From the NCBI RefSeq assembly GCF_020510705.1, contig NZ_CP075184.1, positions 2,914,001 to 2,978,000 of the forward strand: a stretch of DNA of 64,000 bases, written 5' to 3'. Below, one piece after another: positions 54,460-63,670 of the stretch. Made by a program: the position numbers and the translations under genes. Under the pieces are notes generated by a model. That model was not told the DNA's origin and did not search any database. It saw only the letters and a program-made list of their open reading frames with translations. Position 1 is the stretch's first letter. Every line of letters starts with the position of its first letter. This stretch comes from Acidovorax radicis. Its GTDB lineage: Bacteria; Pseudomonadota; Gammaproteobacteria; Burkholderiales; Burkholderiaceae_C.

Positions 54460-55645
54460 GGAAATCCTGCAAAACCTCGTGGTCAGTCTGATAGACCCCG
54501 GCCAGTCATGGCATCCTCGCAAGCCATGAAGCAAAGCAGCCTTGACCTGAACCTGAGCACCAAGAAGACCCGCAAACAGGAACTGCTGGCCCAGATGGAT
54601 CGGGTGGTTCCCTGGGCTGCATTGCTCGATGTCATTGCCCCGTATTACCCCGAGGGCAAGAACGGCCGCCCACCCTTTGCCCTGGAGACCATGCTGCGCA
54701 TCCACTGCATGCAGCAGTGGTTTACCTTGTCGGATCTGGCGATGGAGGAAGCCCTCTTTGACACCCCGATCTACCGGGATTTTGCAGGGCTTGATGCCCA
54801 TGGACGAATGCCTGACGAGAGCACCATTTTGAGGTTTCGCCACCGGCTGGAGAAGCACAAGCTGGCCGAGCAGATTCTGGCCACCGTCAACGAACTGCTG
54901 GCAGCGCAGGGCTTGCTGCTCAAGGCGGGCACTGCGGTAGACGCCACGTTGATCGCAGCGCCCAGCTCTACCAAGAACAAGGACAGAAAGCGCGATCCAG
55001 AGATGCACTCAAGCCAAAAGGGCAATGAATGGCACTTTGGCATGAAGGCCCACATTGGCGTGGACGCGGACTCAGGACTGGTGCACACCGTCATCGGAAC
55101 CTCGGGCAACGTGGCCGACGTTGTAGAAGGCAACAGCTTGCTGCACGGGCAAGAAAAAGACGGGTTTGGTGACGCGGGCTATCAAGGCGTTCACAAGCGC
55201 CCGGATGCCAGGGCGGGCGTGACGTGGCACATAGCGATGCGCCCGGGCAAGCGCAAAGAGCTGGACAAAGAGCACAACCTCGTTGACGCGCTCATAGACC
55301 AGATGGAGAAGATCAAGGCAAGCATCCGGGCCAAGGTGGAGCATCCCTTTAGGGTGATCAAGCGGCAGTTTGGATATGTGAAGGTGCGCTACCGGGGATT
55401 GAAGAAGAACACACTGCAGCTCAAGACGCTGTTTGCGCTGTCCAACCTGTGGATGGTGCGCCACCAATTGCTGGGGGCGCAGGCATGAGTGCGTCCGCAA
55501 ACAGCCGTGCAGCCGCAGCGGCTGCGCAAGCGGCCCCCACAAGGGGCACCAAACAAGACGGAACCGCAGGAAAGACGGTCTCCATTGCGCCAGCTGAAAA
55601 ACTCAGTCTCGTAGCACGCGCGAAACCGAGTTGTTCAGAACATCC
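54460..55645 (+). mobile_element. IS5-family element, type A, copy 2 (1186 bp)
   Basis: Same ends and orientation as copy 1, following type B copy 1 after one shared CTAG. Its right CTAG borders the middle piece of the split gene. Confidence 0.92.
54508..55488 (+). CDS. IS5-family transposase (type A, copy 2)
   Basis: 326 residues, intact DDE residues as in copy 1, with Val in YVKVRYRG. Expected to be functional. Confidence 0.95.
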   Translation: MASSQAMKQSSLDLNLSTKKTRKQELLAQMDRVVPWAALLDVIAPYYPEGKNGRPPFALETMLRIHCMQQWFTLSDLAMEEALFDTPIYRDFAGLDAHGRMPDESTILRFRHRLEKHKLAEQILATVNELLAAQGLLLKAGTAVDATLIAAPSSTKNKDRKRDPEMHSSQKGNEWHFGMKAHIGVDADSGLVHTVIGTSGNVADVVEGNSLLHGQEKDGFGDAGYQGVHKRPDARAGVTWHIAMRPGKRKELDKEHNLVDALIDQMEKIKASIRAKVEHPFRVIKRQFGYVKVRYRGLKKNTLQLKTLFALSNLWMVRHQLLGAQA

Positions 55646-56087
55646 CTAGCGCTGTAATGAGAAAAGTCAATATATCCCAATTCTCTTTTTCCATAGGGAG
55701 AGCCGCTGCCACAGTTTGTTCCAATACAGATTCTACATTTGAGATAGGTACTGCATAGTCAAGGGGCTCCATAGCCATATATGGTGGATTTTCATCATCC
55801 AAGGGATATCTGCGTGAGAAAATAGAAACCCCTTCCACGCAGCCGTGGATAGAACGAAACAACACGCTCTGCCGGGAAAGGAGTGATAGACAGAGGCGCA
55901 CCCGATCAAACTGATTTGAAATTTTTTCTAATTCCGTCGGGGGCCCGTTTAACAACACGGTCGCAAAAGTACCTGCAACTCCACTAAAGGTATCGGCGTG
56001 ATGATCGAAAACAGAGTTCCAATAACGATAAAAGGTGATGAGCCCGATTACCGTCCCAATACTAAATATTGGATGAGCATCAGCTAG
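55646..56087 (-). pseudogene. Middle third of the IS-split gene
   Basis: About 146 codons with no start or stop of its own, in frame with both other pieces. On the minus strand it reads ELADAHPIFSIGTVIGLITF, then TELEKISNQFDRVRLCLSLL and YPLDDENPPYMAMEPLDYAV, and ends ENWDILTFLITAL. The base composition is clearly more A/T-rich than the surrounding chromosome. CTAG sits at each edge. Confidence 0.8.
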
Positions 56088-57274
56088 GGAAGCTCTTCAC
56101 GAATCGGTTCTGGCTATGTCACAGCGATGCCTGAACTAAAACAGCACTCGCTTTGAGTAATGAGGCGTGCGCAGCGCACCCAGCAGGCGTTTGGCGAGGG
56201 CCATTGCCCCTATATCGGAGGCTTTACGCCCCCTGCACGCGCACCTGCCCCATGCAGGCCAGCAACTTGTGCCTTGCCATCCACAGATTGCCCAGCGCAA
56301 ACAGCGTGACGATCTGCGCCGTGTTCTTCATGAGCCCCCGGTAGCGCACCTTCACGTACCCGAACTGCTGCTTGAGCACTCTGAACGGGTGCTCCACCTT
56401 GGCCCGGATGCTGGCCTTGGTGCGTTCAAGTTGGTCGATCAGCGCATCCACAGGCTTGTTTTTGTCCAAAGCCCGGCGCAACCCCGGGCGCATGGCTACA
56501 TGCCAGCGCACGTTCTTGTTGGCATCGGGCCGCTTGTCCACTCCTTGGTAGCCCGCATCGCCAAAGGCATCCGTTTCTTGCCCGTGCAGCAGGCTGTTGG
56601 CTTCTATCACGTCGTTCACATTGCCACTGGTGCCGCGCACGCTGTGCACCAGGCCTGAATCCGCATCCACGCCAATGTGAGCCTTCATGCCAAAGTACCA
56701 CTCGTTGCCCTTCTTGCTTTGATGCATCTCGGGGTCTCGTGCCTTGCCTTCATTCTTGGTGGACGTCGGCGCCGCAATCAGCGTGGCATCCACCACCGTG
56801 CCTGCTTTGAGTTGCAGCCCTTTGGCTTGCAGCAGGGCATTGACCGTAGCGAGGATCTGATCGGCCAGTTTGTGGCGCTCCAGCAGATGCCGAAAACGCA
56901 GGATGCTCGATTCACTGGGAATGTGTTCGTCCCAGTGAGACAGGCCGGCAAAGTCCCGAAAGGCTGGCACGTCGTGCAGTGCCTCTTCCATGGCTGGGTC
57001 GCTAAGCTTGAACCACTGCTGCATGAAATGGATACGCAGCAGGGTCTGCACCGCAAAGGGCTGCTGGCCCCGGCGTCCGATCTCTGGGGCGTAGGGCTCA
57101 ATGAGCGAGACCAACTCGGCCCAGGGCACCACCAACTCCATCGCATCAAGGAACTCGCGCTTGCGTGTGCGCTTGGTGGTATTGCTCAGGCCCAGGCTGC
57201 TTTGCTTCATGGCCTTATTGTCTCGGCTTCAAGCCTTCGTAAGCACATTACGCAGGGATTTGTGCAGAGAATCC
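56088..57274 (-). mobile_element. IS5-family element, type B, copy 2, inverted (1187 bp)
   Basis: The same element as copy 1 in opposite orientation, flanked by CTAG on both sides. It separates the N-terminal and middle pieces of the split gene. Confidence 0.92.
56224..57210 (-). CDS. IS5-family transposase (type B, copy 2)
   Basis: 328 residues, the same translation as copy 1, catalytic residues intact. Confidence 0.95.
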   Translation of the reverse strand: MKQSSLGLSNTTKRTRKREFLDAMELVVPWAELVSLIEPYAPEIGRRGQQPFAVQTLLRIHFMQQWFKLSDPAMEEALHDVPAFRDFAGLSHWDEHIPSESSILRFRHLLERHKLADQILATVNALLQAKGLQLKAGTVVDATLIAAPTSTKNEGKARDPEMHQSKKGNEWYFGMKAHIGVDADSGLVHSVRGTSGNVNDVIEANSLLHGQETDAFGDAGYQGVDKRPDANKNVRWHVAMRPGLRRALDKNKPVDALIDQLERTKASIRAKVEHPFRVLKQQFGYVKVRYRGLMKNTAQIVTLFALGNLWMARHKLLACMGQVRVQGA

Positions 57275-57716
57275 CTAGCTCCCCCCAGCCAAGAGGACGC
57301 ATTTTTTGCGTCAACTTTGGATTAGTCAGATGGAAAGTGACGACTTCCTCTTTTTGGATATGATCTATATTCTGCGATCGGCTGATATCCAGCCATTCAA
57401 TATGCAATAGTTCGATCACAGAACGGCCGAACTCTGTCAAATTTTCTCTTGTCTGTGTGTATCTCTGCCAATGCAGCCCTCTCATATGAACAGTAATAGG
57501 GCCAGGAGGGCCTTGCGTAGTGCCGTCAAACGTACACGCATTGGCCAGCGAGGGAGCAGGCATTGCCGAGTGGGGAATGGAAAGCTCAACAAATATTCGT
57601 TCGTGACTAGCTACAGGGAATGAAAGCCGGCAGTGCACACCTATTGTGTTGCCATGTTCATCTTTCAATTTGCCATCAAGCTCAAGTTCACGTGGGTGCA
57701 TGAAATGACCTGCCAT
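57275..57716 (-). pseudogene. N-terminal third of the IS-split gene
   Basis: Begins MAGHFMHPRELELDGKL after an ideal ribosome site (GGAGG, five bases before ATG; an ATG four codons earlier overlaps this site). It reads GKLKDEHGNTIGVHCRLSF and ELSIPHSAMPAPSLANACTF, beta-rich in look, and ends at QKMRPLGWGEL where type B copy 2 interrupts. The three pieces plus one CTAG per site total 1419 bases: 472 codons and a stop, no frameshift. No family is recognised in this N-terminal part. Confidence 0.78.
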
Positions 57717-57969
57717 CTTGCCCTCCATTGACGTTTTGTGTCTTGTCCAGTCTATCTAAGCAAACAGGCTCTGGTTCCTGATAGTTAAAGTCAGCCGCCG
57801 CTGATGATTGCGTCATCTCTCGCACAACCGTTACGAGCACCGCTTTCTATTCCGCAGACGACACAGCTGCGGTGGTGCAGCATGCGCCTCTCGACTCACC
57901 GCCATACAGGAGGTTGACTGGCGAGGCGGCGGCAGTGTTAGAGGTCAACTCGCCACCCCGGTAACCCCC

Positions 57970-59328
57970 TCAAAGCACGAGCCGCCCGATACGCTCAGCA
58001 GCCACCGTCACATGTCGCACCAACTCAGCCTTGCATGCCTCGAAACCTGAGCTGAACTCATCCTCGCCCTCCACCCGACGAACAAACACCTGCGCCATCG
58101 CAAGCGCCTCCTTCCAAGCCGCTGCACTGACCTGTTCCCCCACCGTCAGTTCTAGCGCCCGATCCGGCAAGCCTCCCCCCGCCGTGGGTGCAAACGCCAT
58201 GGGCGTCATGTCATACGCAGGCGCCAGCTCGTAGGGCCTGCGCCCCTCTGACAAGCACGACAGATTGCCGCTGTGCATGTCGGTGTTGCCGATCAGGGTG
58301 CCAAACGCCCACAGCAGGCAGGCCGTGTCAAAGGCCTGGGGGGTGATAACGCCCTCCTTCCACAACGCCTTGGCAATCACCGGCCAGTTGCCACCGCTGC
58401 CCACAAACTCGGCATCCAGCGCGGCGAAGGAATGCAGCGCCCTGCGACCGCGCGCGCCTAGCCGGTCAAACCGCTGCACCTCCAAAAACCGTTGGGTGCC
58501 GTGCGTCCAGGTCATTGACCGCGCGGCAGGCACGCCATGGCCTTGCAGCACCTGCAGGGCGATGTGTTCGGCCAGCAGCAGGTCGCGCCAGCGGGCGCTC
58601 ACGGGGGTGTCGAGTTCTGCGGTGAACTTGACCATCACATGTGCGGCGGTGCCATCGGCTTGCTCTGCGTAGGCGGTGAACTTGGGCTGCTCTCCGGCGG
58701 CTGACGAGCCCGCCACTTCGCCGCGCGCCGCCAGGTCGGCCAGTTGGGCGTAGCTGTGCAGCTTTTGCGCGGCTGCAATCGGCACGGGGTCGGGCGCGTT
58801 GACGAACTGGTCGCGCGCGGTGGGGCCGATGAGCAGGTTGCCGGGCATGTCGTCGCCCTGGTCCAGGATGGCGCGCAGCGCGTGGGTGTCGCTCCAGTCG
58901 CCCAGCCGCTCGGGCAGGCCCAGGCGCTGGCCGTGCCGCTGGCAGTAGGCGCGCCCCAGGTAGCCCTGTGGGCGCATGTCAAAAATCCACCACGGCAGGC
59001 CGTCGCTGTGCAGCCGGGCCCCGCCCGCTTCGACCATCACAAAGCCCTGCGGGCACACCGGGACCAGGGCGCCCAGGGTTTCGAGCGCGCCCTGGGGGGT
59101 GACGCGGTACACGGTGGCCTCCAGATCGGTGCGCAGGGGATCGCGGAGCGTGTATTGAATAGATCTGGCGGCGCCAAAAGGCACCACATCGTCTCCCAGC
59201 GCGCCGAGTGCTCTGGAGACGGTGGGCTGGCTGACCTGGAGCGCCTGGGCCAGCGCCTGCGCCTTGGCGGGGCCGGGGCGCAGCAGGGGCCGGATGGCGC
59301 TGGCGTAGGTCTGGGCGGCTGAGGGCAT
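57970..59328 (-). CDS. yjjJ: HipA-fold kinase with fused HTH (YjjJ type)
   Basis: A 452-residue single-chain HipA-like Ser/Thr kinase. The N-terminal HTH (VSQPTVSRALGALGD) replaces a separate HipB antitoxin. The kinase part has a Gly/Pro-rich loop with EQPKFTAY (Lys for ATP), EVQRFDR, the catalytic GNTDMHSGNLS and the metal-binding APAYDM, all HipA motifs. E. coli YjjJ has this layout. By family it could phosphorylate a tRNA synthetase or another target; that is inference. It lies next to the IS-split HEPN-like gene. Confidence 0.88.
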   Translation of the reverse strand: MPSAAQTYASAIRPLLRPGPAKAQALAQALQVSQPTVSRALGALGDDVVPFGAARSIQYTLRDPLRTDLEATVYRVTPQGALETLGALVPVCPQGFVMVEAGGARLHSDGLPWWIFDMRPQGYLGRAYCQRHGQRLGLPERLGDWSDTHALRAILDQGDDMPGNLLIGPTARDQFVNAPDPVPIAAAQKLHSYAQLADLAARGEVAGSSAAGEQPKFTAYAEQADGTAAHVMVKFTAELDTPVSARWRDLLLAEHIALQVLQGHGVPAARSMTWTHGTQRFLEVQRFDRLGARGRRALHSFAALDAEFVGSGGNWPVIAKALWKEGVITPQAFDTACLLWAFGTLIGNTDMHSGNLSCLSEGRRPYELAPAYDMTPMAFAPTAGGGLPDRALELTVGEQVSAAAWKEALAMAQVFVRRVEGEDEFSSGFEACKAELVRHVTVAAERIGRLVL

Positions 59329-59439
59329 GCGCTAAGGATACGCCGATTGCATTGAAACTTGAATAGATAAAAGAATGGATAAATGGCGTTGATCTGTACA
59401 CAAGCACTCACATGGGAGCGGGCCAGATTGGAACTACCA

Positions 59440-59502
59440 GTTTTACTATCAATTCAATAGCTGCTAGCGCTTATGGATAAAGCGCCAGAGGCCAATTTCA
59501 CT
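59440..59502. repeat. Dispersed palindromic repeat, family R1, copy 12
   Basis: TTTTACTATCAATTCAATAG, CTGCTAGCGCTTATGGATAA, AGCGCCAGAGGCCAATTTCA. A full copy, in the yjjJ-xylA gap of about 300 bases; nothing else is seen there. Confidence 0.85.
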
Positions 59503-59625
59503 AAAATTCTGTCTTCACACCATCGACAGAAAGCGCAGCTACCGGTTCCGCCAAACGATGCACGGGGCCGGGCGGCAACGACCAGCGCGGCGAGAACCTC
59601 TGCCGCGCCATAAAGCCGCATCAAA

Positions 59626-60942
59626 TCAATAGACGTAACTGTTCAACAGGCTTTCCAGCCGCTCCTGGCGGCCCGAGGCGGGCTGGGAGTCGGTGTTGTG
59701 GGCCAACACATGGGCGGCCACCGCATCGAGTGTCATCTTTCCGTCCATCAGGTCCTGCCCGAAGGCGCTGGTCCAACCGGCATACCGCGCGGCTTTCAAG
59801 TGCTCCAGCTCGTCGTTCAGGATCATCTTCTCAGCAATCAGCAGCGCACGCGCGCAGACATCCATGCCGCCGATGTGCCCGTGGAACAGGTCTTCAGGGT
59901 CAATGGACTGGCGGCGGACCTTCGAATCAAAGTTCAGCCCGCCCGAGGCAAGGCCGCCACCTTTGAGGATCAGGTACATCGCCAGCGCGGTCTCGGGGAT
60001 GTTGTTGGGGAACTGGTCGGTGTCCCAGCCGCATTGCATGTCGCCCCGGTTCATGTCGATCGAGCCAAAAATGCCCAGATCAATGGCGGTGGCGATTTCG
60101 TGTTCAAAGCTGTGGCCCGACAGCGTGGCATGGTTGGCTTCGATGTTGACCTTGACTTCTTTCTCCAGCCCATAGCGGCACAGAAAGCCGTACACCGTGG
60201 CGGTGTCAAAGTCGTACTGGTGTTTGGATGGCTCGCGCGGCTTGGGTTCGAGCAAGATGGTGCCCTTGAAGCCGATCTTGTGCTTGTATTCCACCACCAT
60301 GTTGAGAAAGCGGCCCATCTGGTCCAGCTCTTGGCCTATGCGTGTGTTGAGCAGGGTTTCATAACCTTCGCGCCCGCCCCACAACACATAGTTTTCGCCA
60401 CCGAGCTTGAGCGTGGCGTCCATCGCCTCTTTCACCTGCAAGGCGCTGAGCGCGAAGATGTCAGGATTGGGATTGGTGGATGCGCCCGCCATGAAGCGGC
60501 GATGGCTGAACAGGTTGGCCGTGCCCCACAACAGCTTCATGCCGGTGGCCTCTTGCTTGGCACCCAACACATCCACCATCTCGTGCAGATGGTTCACGCT
60601 GTCGCGCGGGGTGGCGCCTTCGGGGGCGACATCGCGGTCATGAAAGCAGTAGTAAGGCGCGCCCAGTTTGGCAAAAAACTCAAAGGCTGCGTCGGCCTTG
60701 GCTTTGGCTGCGGCCATGGGGTCGGCCATGCTGTGCCAGGGGCGCTGAAACGTGTCGCCCCCGAAAGCATCCAGGCCGTTCCAGCAGAAGCTGTGCCAGT
60801 AGCAGGACGCAAAGCGCAGGTGCTCCGCCATGGGCTTGCCAAGGACCGTGCGGTTCTTGTCATACCACTTGAAGGCAAGTGGGTGGTCTGTGTTGGGCCC
60901 TTGGTAGGCGATGGGCGCGATATCGGCAAAGTAAGTGGTCAT
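59626..60942 (-). CDS. xylA: Xylose isomerase
   Basis: Converts D-xylose to D-xylulose. The 438-residue protein is a class II enzyme by length, with the metal and substrate residues in [38 protein letters not shown] and [24 protein letters not shown] precedes the ATG. It is the last gene of the leftward ABC-ROK-xylB-xylA cluster, 59 bases after xylB. Confidence 0.97.
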   Translation of the reverse strand: MTTYFADIAPIAYQGPNTDHPLAFKWYDKNRTVLGKPMAEHLRFASCYWHSFCWNGLDAFGGDTFQRPWHSMADPMAAAKAKADAAFEFFAKLGAPYYCFHDRDVAPEGATPRDSVNHLHEMVDVLGAKQEATGMKLLWGTANLFSHRRFMAGASTNPNPDIFALSALQVKEAMDATLKLGGENYVLWGGREGYETLLNTRIGQELDQMGRFLNMVVEYKHKIGFKGTILLEPKPREPSKHQYDFDTATVYGFLCRYGLEKEVKVNIEANHATLSGHSFEHEIATAIDLGIFGSIDMNRGDMQCGWDTDQFPNNIPETALAMYLILKGGGLASGGLNFDSKVRRQSIDPEDLFHGHIGGMDVCARALLIAEKMILNDELEHLKAARYAGWTSAFGQDLMDGKMTLDAVAAHVLAHNTDSQPASGRQERLESLLNSYVY

Positions 60943-61001
60943 GGGTTCCTTGTCAGAAGCGGTGAGAGATCCATCGAAGCCATAGAGTCAAGTCAAGCGG
61001 G

Positions 61002-62465
61002 TCACGCCGAGAAGGCAGAACACGCGGGGTAAAGCGCCCGAAACTGGGTGTAGCGGCGGGCCAGCATGTCTTGCTCCAGCGCAGCGGGCCGGTAAGTGGA
61101 TTCCACGTCTGGACGACGGCATACCGTGGACAGTGGTGCCCCTGTGGCCAGCCACGCCAGGCGCGCGGCCCCCAGGGCCCCACCCACCGCAGAGCTGCCG
61201 TGGGTGACCACCTCAACGTTCAGGGCCGACGCCAGTTGCTGCGCCCACAGCGCACTGCGGCTGCCGCCGCCCACCAGGGACAGTTGCTGCACCGTGCTGC
61301 CTGCGGCGTTGAGCGCGGCCAGGCCATCTTTCAAGCCGAAGGTCACGCCCTCCATGACCGAATAGCCCAGGCGCGCCGCGTCGGTGTCAAAACCCAGGCC
61401 ATGAAAGCTGCCGCGCACCTTGGCATCGTTGTGCGGGGTGCGCTCGCCGCCCAGATACGGCAGAAAAAGGGGCGCTGCGGCGCGCTGCGCCAGCGTGAGT
61501 GTTTCTGCTTGCGCAACCAACACGCCTTCGGAAGACTGCCCCAGCAGGCCGGTGACCCACTGCAGCGCGCTGGCGGCGGACAACATCACACTCATCTGGT
61601 GCCAACGGTGTGGCAGTGCGTGGCAAAAGGCATGGGTGGCGCTGGCGGCGTTGGGTTGATAGCTGGGCGTGACCACAAACAGCACGCCGCTGGTACCCAG
61701 TGACAAAAACCCCTGCCCCGCCTCGACGGCCCCCATGCCCACGGCGCTGGCCGCGTTGTCGCCTGCGCCGCCAGCCACCACGATGCCAGGGGTGAGATCC
61801 AGGACATGTGCCACCTCGGCCCGCAGCTGCCCACCGGCTTCGCTGCCCTCCACCAGGCGCGGCATCTGGGCGCTGGTGAGCCCCGAGAGGGCCAGCAGCT
61901 TGTCCGACCAGGCGCGCCGGTGCACGTCCAGCCAGAGGGTGCCGCTGGCATCGGACAAATCACTCACGTAGTCGCCTGTGAGCATCAGGCGCACATAGTC
62001 TTTGGGCAGCAGCACCTTTGCCACGCGCTGGAACACCCCCGGCTCATGGCGGGCGACCCAGCGCAGCTTAGGCGCGGTAAAGCCGGGCATCGCCAAACTG
62101 CCGGCCAAGGTGGGCAGCTCGGGGCACTCGGCCATCATCTCGGTGCACTCCAACGCGCTTCGCGTGTCGTTCCACAAAATGGCGGGGCGAAGCACCTGGT
62201 CGTGCGCATCGAGCAGCACGGCGCCATGCATTTGCCCAGACAGCCCAATGCCCTGCACCTGCGCGAACGCTGCAGGGAAGTCCTGGCGCAGCTGGGCCAG
62301 GGCCTGCTGGGTGGCGTGCCACCAGTCCGCCGGTGCCTGCTCGCTGTGGCCAGGGTGGGGACGAGACACCTGGAGCGCCGCGCCCGCCGAGCCAATCACC
62401 TGGTGGCGGTTGTCGAGCAGCAGTGCCTTGACTTCCGAGGTGCCAATATCAACGCCTAAATACAT
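61002..62465 (-). CDS. xylB: Xylulokinase
   Basis: Phosphorylates D-xylulose to xylulose-5-phosphate for the pentose phosphate pathway. The 487-residue FGGY kinase opens MYLGVDIGTSEVKALLLD and has GLSGQMHGAVLLD with the substrate region, GGAGDNAASAVGMG and LVGGGSRSALWAQQLA near the nucleotide site. It begins 31 bases after the ROK regulator. Confidence 0.96.
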   Translation of the reverse strand: MYLGVDIGTSEVKALLLDNRHQVIGSAGAALQVSRPHPGHSEQAPADWWHATQQALAQLRQDFPAAFAQVQGIGLSGQMHGAVLLDAHDQVLRPAILWNDTRSALECTEMMAECPELPTLAGSLAMPGFTAPKLRWVARHEPGVFQRVAKVLLPKDYVRLMLTGDYVSDLSDASGTLWLDVHRRAWSDKLLALSGLTSAQMPRLVEGSEAGGQLRAEVAHVLDLTPGIVVAGGAGDNAASAVGMGAVEAGQGFLSLGTSGVLFVVTPSYQPNAASATHAFCHALPHRWHQMSVMLSAASALQWVTGLLGQSSEGVLVAQAETLTLAQRAAAPLFLPYLGGERTPHNDAKVRGSFHGLGFDTDAARLGYSVMEGVTFGLKDGLAALNAAGSTVQQLSLVGGGSRSALWAQQLASALNVEVVTHGSSAVGGALGAARLAWLATGAPLSTVCRRPDVESTYRPAALEQDMLARRYTQFRALYPACSAFSA

Positions 62466-62496
62466 GAGAGATCCAAAGTTGGGAGTGGGCTAGCAG

Positions 62497-63651
62497 TCAT
62501 AGGTCGTCGGTCGCGCCCTGGGGAGACATCACCGGCGATGGCGAGCGGTTGTGCATGGGACGCAGCTCGTGGTGCAGCACCAGGGCAGCCGCGCCCACGG
62601 CAGAGGCGAGCAAACCGAAACGGGCCGCACGCAAAGTCGGTGCGGCCATGCCCGCACTGTTGGCGTAGGCCTGCAGGCTGCTTTGAGCAACCTCGACGAT
62701 CGCGGGGTAACGCACACACGAAGGCCCACCCACCACCAGAACGTTGGGGTTGAACGTGGTCCACAGGTTTTGCAGCACCACGCCCAGGTAACGCCCGCCG
62801 TGCGCGGGCTCTGGCAAACGGGCCAGGGCCCGCGCGCCAAAAAAGGTTTCGGCGCATCCGTGTCGCCCGCAGGAGCAGAGCGCGCCATCGACCTGCAAAA
62901 TGCTGTGCCCTATTTCGCCAGCCATGCCCTGTGCGCCGGTGAACAGGCGGTCGTTCAACACAATGCCTGCACCCACACCAGCACCACAGCTGACGAAGAT
63001 GAGGGAGTCTTTGGCGTCGCCGGGAGAAAACTCATACTCGCTCAGGGCGGCGGTGTCCGCTTCGTTTTGCACATGCACCGGCACATCGGGCGCACCCGCA
63101 TCGCTGAGGGCCTGGGTGATCAAGGGAACAAAGTTCACGTTGCGCCAGCCCAGGTTGGGGGCAAAACGCACCACGCCGGTTGCGTCATCAAAGGCGCCCG
63201 GCAGGCCTATTCCGATGCCGGTCAGCCGCAGCTCGCGTTTGATGAACTGCATGCATGCCAGCGATACGAGTTGTGCGGCTTGTTTGCACACACGCTCGGG
63301 CGCGGTGTCGGCCAGAGGCTCTTCGACCGACCACAACACCTCGCCAGTCAGCGAGATGCCAACCACGCGCAGGGCTTCCACCGCCACCTCCACACCAATC
63401 AGCCCCCGGGTGGTGCCGTCGATGTGCAGCGGGGTGGACGGCCGGCCCTGGCCACTGGCGGGCGTCACGCCCGTCTCTGACAGCCAGCCTTCGTCTATCA
63501 GCTCGCGCACCAACAAACTCACGGTGGATTTCGTCAACCCACTGGCCTGCGCCAACTGGGCGCGCGACAAGCCACTGTGGGCGCGAACCAGGCGCAGCAA
63601 CACGCTGCGGTTGATGCGTTTGACAAGTTGTTGGTCGCCGGTGGTTTTCAT
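62497..63651 (-). CDS. ROK-family regulator, XylR/NagC type
   Basis: A 384-residue repressor-like ROK protein. The N-terminal winged HTH (LSRAQLAQASGLTKSTVSLL) precedes a ROK domain with GIGIGLPGAFDDATG and the zinc motif CSCGRHGCAE. The position between a sugar ABC transporter and xylBA makes it the likely xylose-responsive repressor, like XylR of Gram-positives. The start is within 20 bases of the preceding ABC gene stop, so it is in the same transcript. Confidence 0.93.
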   Translation of the reverse strand: MKTTGDQQLVKRINRSVLLRLVRAHSGLSRAQLAQASGLTKSTVSLLVRELIDEGWLSETGVTPASGQGRPSTPLHIDGTTRGLIGVEVAVEALRVVGISLTGEVLWSVEEPLADTAPERVCKQAAQLVSLACMQFIKRELRLTGIGIGLPGAFDDATGVVRFAPNLGWRNVNFVPLITQALSDAGAPDVPVHVQNEADTAALSEYEFSPGDAKDSLIFVSCGAGVGAGIVLNDRLFTGAQGMAGEIGHSILQVDGALCSCGRHGCAETFFGARALARLPEPAHGGRYLGVVLQNLWTTFNPNVLVVGGPSCVRYPAIVEVAQSSLQAYANSAGMAAPTLRAARFGLLASAVGAAALVLHHELRPMHNRSPSPVMSPQGATDDL

Positions 63652-63670
63652 GGTCAGGGTGCGTAAACGC

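Noticed and set aside
52079..55645. The A-B-A array as a classical compound transposon carrying cargo
   Set aside because: The interior is only another IS; there is no passenger gene between the type A copies.
57755..57775. AAACAGGCTC near the split gene, resembling the MITE end
   Set aside because: Only about ten bases match and there is no partner end; chance similarity is likely.
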